Source of the DNA: CAYQEC01 sp964416425
GTDB lineage: Bacteria > Actinomycetota > Acidimicrobiia > Spongiisociales > UBA5794
Length of the DNA: 64,000 bases
Direction: 5' to 3'
Assembly (NCBI GenBank): GCA_964416425.1
Contig: CAYQEC010000004.1
Span: forward strand, 62,001-126,000
The position numbers and the translations under genes are program-made. Below the pieces are notes generated by a model. It was not told the origin of the DNA. It saw only the letters and a program-made list of their open reading frames with translations, and searched no databases. Shown in pieces: positions 59,440-64,000 of the stretch (its first letter is position 1; the number at the start of each line of letters is the position of its first letter).

Positions 59440-60432
59440 TCAGCGGCGCCGCCCCCCGTACCAGCGGCAGAGGGCGACGGTGAGCCGTTCCAGGGTGACT
59501 CGATGGGTCGTCTCGGGAGCGATCTTCATCTGGAGGTCGGCCCGGGCGAGGGCACCCAACGCCAACCGCAGGTCGGAACCCCGGGTCCGGGTACGCTGCT
59601 TCCACACCTTTTCTGCGGCGTATCCTCGCGACCCACCGGCCCGATCGAGGTAGGTCTCGTAGTCGGGTGCCGACGCCGCCACACAGCGCCGCCGTAGGTC
59701 GCTCTGGAGGTAGCCGAGAAGCTGCAGCGGATGGCCGTACTCGAGGAAGTCGCTGAGCCGGCGCAGCGCCTCGCCCTGGTCCCCCGCCGCCACCGCGTCG
59801 GCGTAGTACCACATCGGCTCGTCGGGCCGGCTCTTGAAACGGTCCCGCACCATGTCGACCCCGACCCGGTCACCCTGAATGGCGAGCTGGTCGAGGGCGC
59901 GGCCCAGCGCCGCCACGTCGGATCCGAAGCGCTGGATGAGCAGCGTCACCGCGTCACCGTCGACGGAGAGACCACGTTCCCGGGCGGCCCCGATGAGCCA
60001 CTGGGCGGCGTCCCTCTCGCTCACCCTCCCCACCTTGACGGTCTCCCCCACCTTCTTCAGGGTGGCACCGAGGGGGGCCGGGATGGCGCCGGCCGCCACG
60101 AAGACCGCCGCCACTGATCCGCCGCTGGCGAGCTGCACCAGCTCCGCCACCACCTCCGCCTCCGCCTTGAGCAAGGCCTGGGCGTCCACCACCAGCAGCC
60201 CACTCACTCCGCCGAAGAGCGACCCGCTCTGGAGCGCCGGCACGATCTGTTGCACCGGGGCCCGCAGCCCCGAATCGGAGGCCTCCTCACCCGACCCCTT
60301 GCCGGGAACGTCGACCCGCACCACCGACTCGGCCCCGAGCTGTTCGAGAGCGGCGTGGGCTCTGTCCAGCATGAGTTCCCGCTCTCCGGGACCGGCGTCG
60401 GCGGGCCCGGCGACGGTGACGATGGGCTTCAC
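59440..60432 (-). CDS. holA: DNA polymerase III subunit delta
   Basis: 330-residue clamp-loader subunit with the normal three-domain layout: N-terminal AAA-like fold without Walker A (FGGVSGLLVVDAQAL), a lid region, and a C-terminal helical collar with WYYADAVAAGDQGEALR and QLLGYLQSDLRR. GTG 60432 follows a TACGCT -10 box (60445-60440) by 7 bases, a leaderless arrangement. It lies 49 bases downstream of comEC. Confidence 0.9.
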   Translation of the reverse strand: MKPIVTVAGPADAGPGERELMLDRAHAALEQLGAESVVRVDVPGKGSGEEASDSGLRAPVQQIVPALQSGSLFGGVSGLLVVDAQALLKAEAEVVAELVQLASGGSVAAVFVAAGAIPAPLGATLKKVGETVKVGRVSERDAAQWLIGAARERGLSVDGDAVTLLIQRFGSDVAALGRALDQLAIQGDRVGVDMVRDRFKSRPDEPMWYYADAVAAGDQGEALRRLSDFLEYGHPLQLLGYLQSDLRRRCVAASAPDYETYLDRAGGSRGYAAEKVWKQRTRTRGSDLRLALGALARADLQMKIAPETTHRVTLERLTVALCRWYGGRRR

Positions 60433-60481
60433 GACGCCGAGCGTAGCCCGCGGGTGTGTCCCCGACCGCGCCCTGCCGGGC

Positions 60482-62617
60482 TCACGGAAGCGGGATCGAG
60501 ACGTCGCCGTCCACCAGGGTGAGATGCACCTCCACCCCGAGCCGGGCGAGCAGCTCCAGGATCTCCGGCGCCGGGTGCCCGTAGGTGTTCTCCCCCACGC
60601 TGATGACGGCCACCTCCCCCACGGTGCGCTCGATCCAGCCGGGGTCGCTGGTGGCCGACCCGTGGTGGGGGACGAGCAGGACGTCGGCCCGCCGCTCCGG
60701 CAGCTCCTCCTGGGCGACGGCGCCGGCATCGCCCGGGAGCAGGATCCGGTGGCCGTTCGCCGTCACCCACAGCACCACCGATCCGTCGTTGTCGGCGGCG
60801 TAGCGGCGGCGCGGCCCGAGCGTCTCCAAGGTGAAGGCCCCGACCGTGGCGACGACACCGTCGCGAACCCGCTCCACCGGCACGCCGCCGGCGACCGCCT
60901 CGGCCGTGAGGGTGGCGAGCAGGTCACCGCCGTCGGGATGATCGGGGGCCCAGATGCGGTCCACCCCAACGGCCCCGGTGAGGCCCTCCAGCCCGCCGAC
61001 ATGGTCAACGTCGCCGTGGGTCGCCACCACCAGGGAGAGGCGCCCGATCCCGTAGCGGGCGAGGGCGTCGAGCAGCACCACCGGCTCCCGCCCGCCGTCG
61101 ATGAGCACCGCTGCCCCGCTCGGGTCGCGCAGCAGCACCCCGTCGCCCTGCCCGACGTCGATGAACGTCACCGTCGGTACCGCCGGCGGCTGTGGCGGCC
61201 GGGCCGCCGCCACGAGCAGCACCGCGGCGACGATCAGCACGACCGGTCGCAGCGACCGGTGCCGGAGGGCGGCGACCCCGACGGCGAGGGCGGCGACCCC
61301 GAAGACGTCGAGCTGGGGCCAACCGGCGGCGGCCCGCGCCACCGCCAGCACACCCCCGGCGGTGCGGGCGGCCACCCGCACCGGCAGGTCCCACCCGGCT
61401 GCGACCCCGATGCCGCCGAGCGAGGTCGCCGCCGTCACCAGCGGCGCCGCCAGCAGGTTGGCGACCGGCGCCAGCAGCGGCACCGAACCGAACGTGACGA
61501 GCAGCAGCGGCACCACCGCCGCCTGGGCCGAGATCGTGGCCCCCAGGATGGTCCACAGCCAGCGGGGCGATCGTCCGGCAAAGAGGCGACCCGCCCCCAC
61601 CAGCACCCCGGCGGTGGCCGCCACCGAGAGCTGGAACCCGACGTCGCCGGCGAGATCACCCGCCGTCACCAGCAACAGCGTCACCGCCCCACCGAGGGCG
61701 GTCCAGGCGTCGACCGGGATCCCCACGACACGGCCGGCGAGGACCAACCCGGCCATCGTCGCCGCCCGCACCACCGACGACTCCCATCGGGTGAGGACGA
61801 CGAAGACGGCGAGAGCGCCGAGGCCGAGCGACGCCCGCAGCCGGGGCCCGAGCCGGAGCGGCGCCACCACCAGCCACCAGGCGCCGAGGAAGAGGGCGAC
61901 GTTGCTGCCCGATACCGCCACGAAATGGGAGAGGCCGGCCCGCCGCAGCGCCCGCACGTCCGGTTCGGGGAGCTGGGAGACATCGCCGACGAGGAACCCG
62001 GCGAGGAGGGCGGTGGCCGGGTCCCGCTCACCCGGCACCATGGTGTGGACCCGAGCCCGCAGGGCGTTCCCCGCCCGGAACCACGGCGTGCCGTCATTCC
62101 CGACCCGGGTGACGGTCTTGGCTTGGATGGTCCCCGCCACCGGGTCTCCACGCACCCATCCCGCCACCTCCCGGAGCCGCCCGGTGACGACCACCTCGTC
62201 TCCCGCCATCACCGCCACCGGCTCGGTCGTCACCACCGCGAGCGCCGGACCGCCCCATGGCCGGCGGGCTCCGTCCTCCACGACCGCGGTGGGCACCATG
62301 ATGAAGCGCTCGGCGTTGCCACCCCACGGCATCGGGTCGGAGCGTGCCCGCCCCGCCACCGTGAGCACCCCGGAGGGGAGGTCCGCCTCCAGGGTCGCCG
62401 CAATCCGGCCGGCGGCCAGCATCCCGGAGGCCGCGCCCGCGACGAGGGCGCCGGCCGCCAGGATCGGGACTGCCCGCCGCCGCAGCGCCACCGCCAGCAG
62501 GGCGGCCCCGCCGGCCGCCACCGCCGGCCATCGGACCCGCAGCCCACCGAGGGCGCCGAACCAGGTCGCGGCCGCCACCCCTGTCAGAAGCCGGCCCGGA
62601 CCGTGAGGCCATCGCAC
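60482..62617 (-). CDS. comEC: ComEC/Rec2 family DNA uptake protein
   Basis: 711 residues. An N-terminal membrane and OB-like region (about 1-200) is followed by the Competence domain with SHFVAVSGSNVALFLGAWWL and multiple helices. The C-terminal metallo-beta-lactamase-like domain (about 480-711) has VVATHGDVDHVGG and LLVPHHGSATSD. ComEC forms the channel for single-stranded DNA entry. The GTG start at 62617 follows the comEA stop by one base. Together with comEA it suggests natural competence, although no pilus genes are in view. Confidence 0.92.
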   Translation of the reverse strand: MRWPHGPGRLLTGVAAATWFGALGGLRVRWPAVAAGGAALLAVALRRRAVPILAAGALVAGAASGMLAAGRIAATLEADLPSGVLTVAGRARSDPMPWGGNAERFIMVPTAVVEDGARRPWGGPALAVVTTEPVAVMAGDEVVVTGRLREVAGWVRGDPVAGTIQAKTVTRVGNDGTPWFRAGNALRARVHTMVPGERDPATALLAGFLVGDVSQLPEPDVRALRRAGLSHFVAVSGSNVALFLGAWWLVVAPLRLGPRLRASLGLGALAVFVVLTRWESSVVRAATMAGLVLAGRVVGIPVDAWTALGGAVTLLLVTAGDLAGDVGFQLSVAATAGVLVGAGRLFAGRSPRWLWTILGATISAQAAVVPLLLVTFGSVPLLAPVANLLAAPLVTAATSLGGIGVAAGWDLPVRVAARTAGGVLAVARAAAGWPQLDVFGVAALAVGVAALRHRSLRPVVLIVAAVLLVAAARPPQPPAVPTVTFIDVGQGDGVLLRDPSGAAVLIDGGREPVVLLDALARYGIGRLSLVVATHGDVDHVGGLEGLTGAVGVDRIWAPDHPDGGDLLATLTAEAVAGGVPVERVRDGVVATVGAFTLETLGPRRRYAADNDGSVVLWVTANGHRILLPGDAGAVAQEELPERRADVLLVPHHGSATSDPGWIERTVGEVAVISVGENTYGHPAPEILELLARLGVEVHLTLVDGDVSIPLP

Positions 62618-62618
62618 C

Positions 62619-63227
62619 TCAGGGGACGATCACGGCGTCCCGCAGCGCCGCCAGCTTCCCTTCCCCGATGCCGGGCACGTCGAGCAGGTCGTCGACGGCG
62701 GCGAAGGGGCCGTGCTCCTCCCGGTAGGCGTGAATCCGGCCGGCGAGCACCGGCCCCACCCCGGGGAGCTGCTCCAGCTCGGAGGGGGTGGCCTGGTTGA
62801 TGCGAACCTTGCCGTCCTCGACGGCGCCGCCGCCCACCGCACCCCCGGTGCCGTCTCGGGACGGCACCACGATCTGCTCGCCGTCGTGCACCGGCGCCGC
62901 CAGGTTGAGACCGGTGAGGTCGGCCGTCCGGGAGGCACCCCCGGCCGCCGCCACCGCGTCGGCGACCCGGGCTTCCGCCGCGACCTCGACCAGCCCGGGT
63001 ACCCGCACCGCCCCCGCCACGTGCACCGTGATCGACCCACCCGCCGTCGTCCCGACCGGGCCCGGTGTCAGCAGCGGCGCCGGCTCGGGGCGATCCAGCC
63101 CGAACCAGATGCCGCCGGCGGCGACGGCGGCCACCAGGGCGCCGATGCCGAGCCAGGTACGCCACGAGGCGTCGATGGGGACCACCTCCCCCGCCCATCG
63201 GGGCCGCGCCCGGCTCCGCCCCCACAT
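62619..63227 (-). CDS. comEA: ComEA-like DNA-binding protein
   Basis: 202 residues. One N-terminal transmembrane helix (about 24-43) is followed by an SLBB domain (about 65-125, VHVAGAVRVPGLVEV). The C-terminal helix-hairpin-helix pair (about 140-200) has INQATPSELEQLPGVGPVLA and VPGIGEGKLAALR. It should bind incoming double-stranded DNA outside the membrane and hand it to ComEC. The ATG at 63227 has no ribosome site; GTG at about 63186 is a shorter alternative. Confidence 0.92.
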   Translation of the reverse strand: MWGRSRARPRWAGEVVPIDASWRTWLGIGALVAAVAAGGIWFGLDRPEPAPLLTPGPVGTTAGGSITVHVAGAVRVPGLVEVAAEARVADAVAAAGGASRTADLTGLNLAAPVHDGEQIVVPSRDGTGGAVGGGAVEDGKVRINQATPSELEQLPGVGPVLAGRIHAYREEHGPFAAVDDLLDVPGIGEGKLAALRDAVIVP

Positions 63228-63261
63228 CTAGCAGCCGGGAAGGGCCGGGAGAAGGGTGCCG

Positions 63262-64000
63262 TCAGAATCGGAGCACGCCCTGCAGCTCGTCGAGGCGCTC
63301 GATGATCTGATCGCCGTAGAGCAACCCGATGACGGCGATCAGGTTCACCCCGGCGTGGGTAAAGATCGGGAGGCTGAGGTCGCCGGTTCGCAGCGCCTGG
63401 TACCCGAGCGCGATGCCGATCACGATGAGGCCCGGGACCACGAAGATGGCGTTGGGGTCAGCGAGATGGACCGCGGCGAACACCACCGCGCTGATCAGCA
63501 CCGCCGGGGTGCGCCCCAGGCTGCGGCGAAGCCGGGAAAGCAGCATGCCGCGGAAGATCATCTCCTCCACGACGGGGGCGAGCACGACCACGATGAGGAT
63601 CACCAGGATGGCGTCGACCGCCCCCTTGGCCTCGCCGGCGATCTGGGTCACCTGCTGCTCGGGCGGGTTGTCGAGGTCGAGCACCAGTTGCAGCGGTAGC
63701 AGCACCGCGTAGACCACGAGGAACTGGAGGCCGACGCCGGCGAGCAGGCCCCAGGCGTCCCGCAGCCGGAGCGCCACGCCGAAGTCCGCTGCGAGCCGCC
63801 CGGTGCCGCGGCTGCGGGAGAGGAACGCCATCAGGGCGAGCTGCACCACCCCCTGGGCCGTCGAGCTCACCACCAACTCGGTGACGCCGCCCGGCTCCGC
63901 CTCGACCCGGTAGAGCACGGCGAGGGCGACCACGGCGCCCACCAGGCCGGAGAGGAAGACACCGACGGCATCGGTGACCGACCACGACGCCTCCGGCAGG
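63262..64000 (-). CDS. CPBP-family intramembrane metalloprotease (5' end outside window)
   Basis: The frame is open to the window edge, so the N-terminus is missing. At least six hydrophobic helices are visible. CPBP (type II CAAX/Abi) motifs are present: VVEEMIFRGMLL (motif 1, catalytic Glu pair), FAAVHLADP (motif 2) and LPIFTHAGVNL (motif 3 with His). The substrate is unknown. It ends 34 bases before the comEA start on the same strand. Confidence 0.87.
   Translation of the reverse strand, partial: LPEASWSVTDAVGVFLSGLVGAVVALAVLYRVEAEPGGVTELVVSSTAQGVVQLALMAFLSRSRGTGRLAADFGVALRLRDAWGLLAGVGLQFLVVYAVLLPLQLVLDLDNPPEQQVTQIAGEAKGAVDAILVILIVVVLAPVVEEMIFRGMLLSRLRRSLGRTPAVLISAVVFAAVHLADPNAIFVVPGLIVIGIALGYQALRTGDLSLPIFTHAGVNLIAVIGLLYGDQIIERLDELQGVLRF

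Noticed and set aside
59879..62800. 973-codon plus-strand frame opposite holA and comEC
   Set aside because: Its sequence is low-complexity and His/Arg/Pro-rich, as expected for a shadow of GC-rich genes; both minus-strand genes have clear family motifs.
1..64000. CRISPR arrays, rRNA operons, IS elements and riboswitches
   Set aside because: No regularly spaced repeats, no rRNA-like stretches, no transposase genes and no recognisable riboswitch core were seen when reading the window.

Overview
The window is a high-GC chromosomal segment of an actinobacterium. It carries a BldD-type regulator, a HrcA/CIRCE-controlled dnaJ, many leaderless-looking promoters, a single-chain glycyl-tRNA synthetase, SigB/SigF-type stress regulators and PspC-domain proteins. 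A deep-branching Actinomycetota lineage such as Acidimicrobiia fits best, but no rRNA is present to prove it. There is no CRISPR array and no complete insertion sequence.

Positions 1-10,650 hold an envelope-stress block: a PspC/LiaF-like protein divergent from a PspC-domain histidine kinase and its NarL-type regulator, then a second kinase-like protein that has lost its phosphoacceptor histidine. Metabolic genes follow: the threonine-degradation pair kbl-tdh, gpsA, a DUF5996 protein and an amidase. Positions 10,770-14,680 carry an exported protein and a small integrative-element remnant (methylase relic, XRE regulator, ImmA/IrrE peptidase, large serine recombinase) lying against the 3' end of a tRNA gene with a CAU anticodon.

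Positions 14,860-31,400 form an accessory stress region. Its core is a partner-switching module: a stand-alone RsbW-like kinase, a STAS anti-anti-sigma factor, an RsbU-like PP2C phosphatase with sensor domains, and a sigma factor whose N-terminus is itself a degenerate RsbW-like domain. Four close matches to the SigB/SigF promoter pattern GTTT-N16-GGGTAG (one is GGGAAT) lie just upstream, in front of pfkB, a site-2 protease/CBS gene and two very small genes. This suggests that the fused sigma factor and its local regulon are both visible here. Gene relics (DUF72, flavin reductase, DUF421) and a frameshifted DUF389 gene show that the region is in flux. A PAP2-kinase-LPG-synthase-like triple fusion is also present.

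Positions 31,640-36,420 hold a glycan cluster (two GT4 glycosyltransferases, a glycosidase-like protein and a GH130-like enzyme). It is followed by tRNA-Asn, a relic of an ECF sigma gene, and a complete ECF sigma gene coupled to a membrane protein.

From 38,700 to the end the window is conserved housekeeping sequence, mostly on the minus strand and tightly overlapped: CPBP protease, comEA, comEC, holA; divergent rpsT-greA; then lepA-hemW-hrcA-dnaJ-rsmE, bldD-like, phoH-pgpH-like-ybeY-corC-era, recO-uppS, glyS and dnaG-rpoD. It couples DNA replication, translation, chaperone control, ribosome maturation and envelope lipid synthesis.
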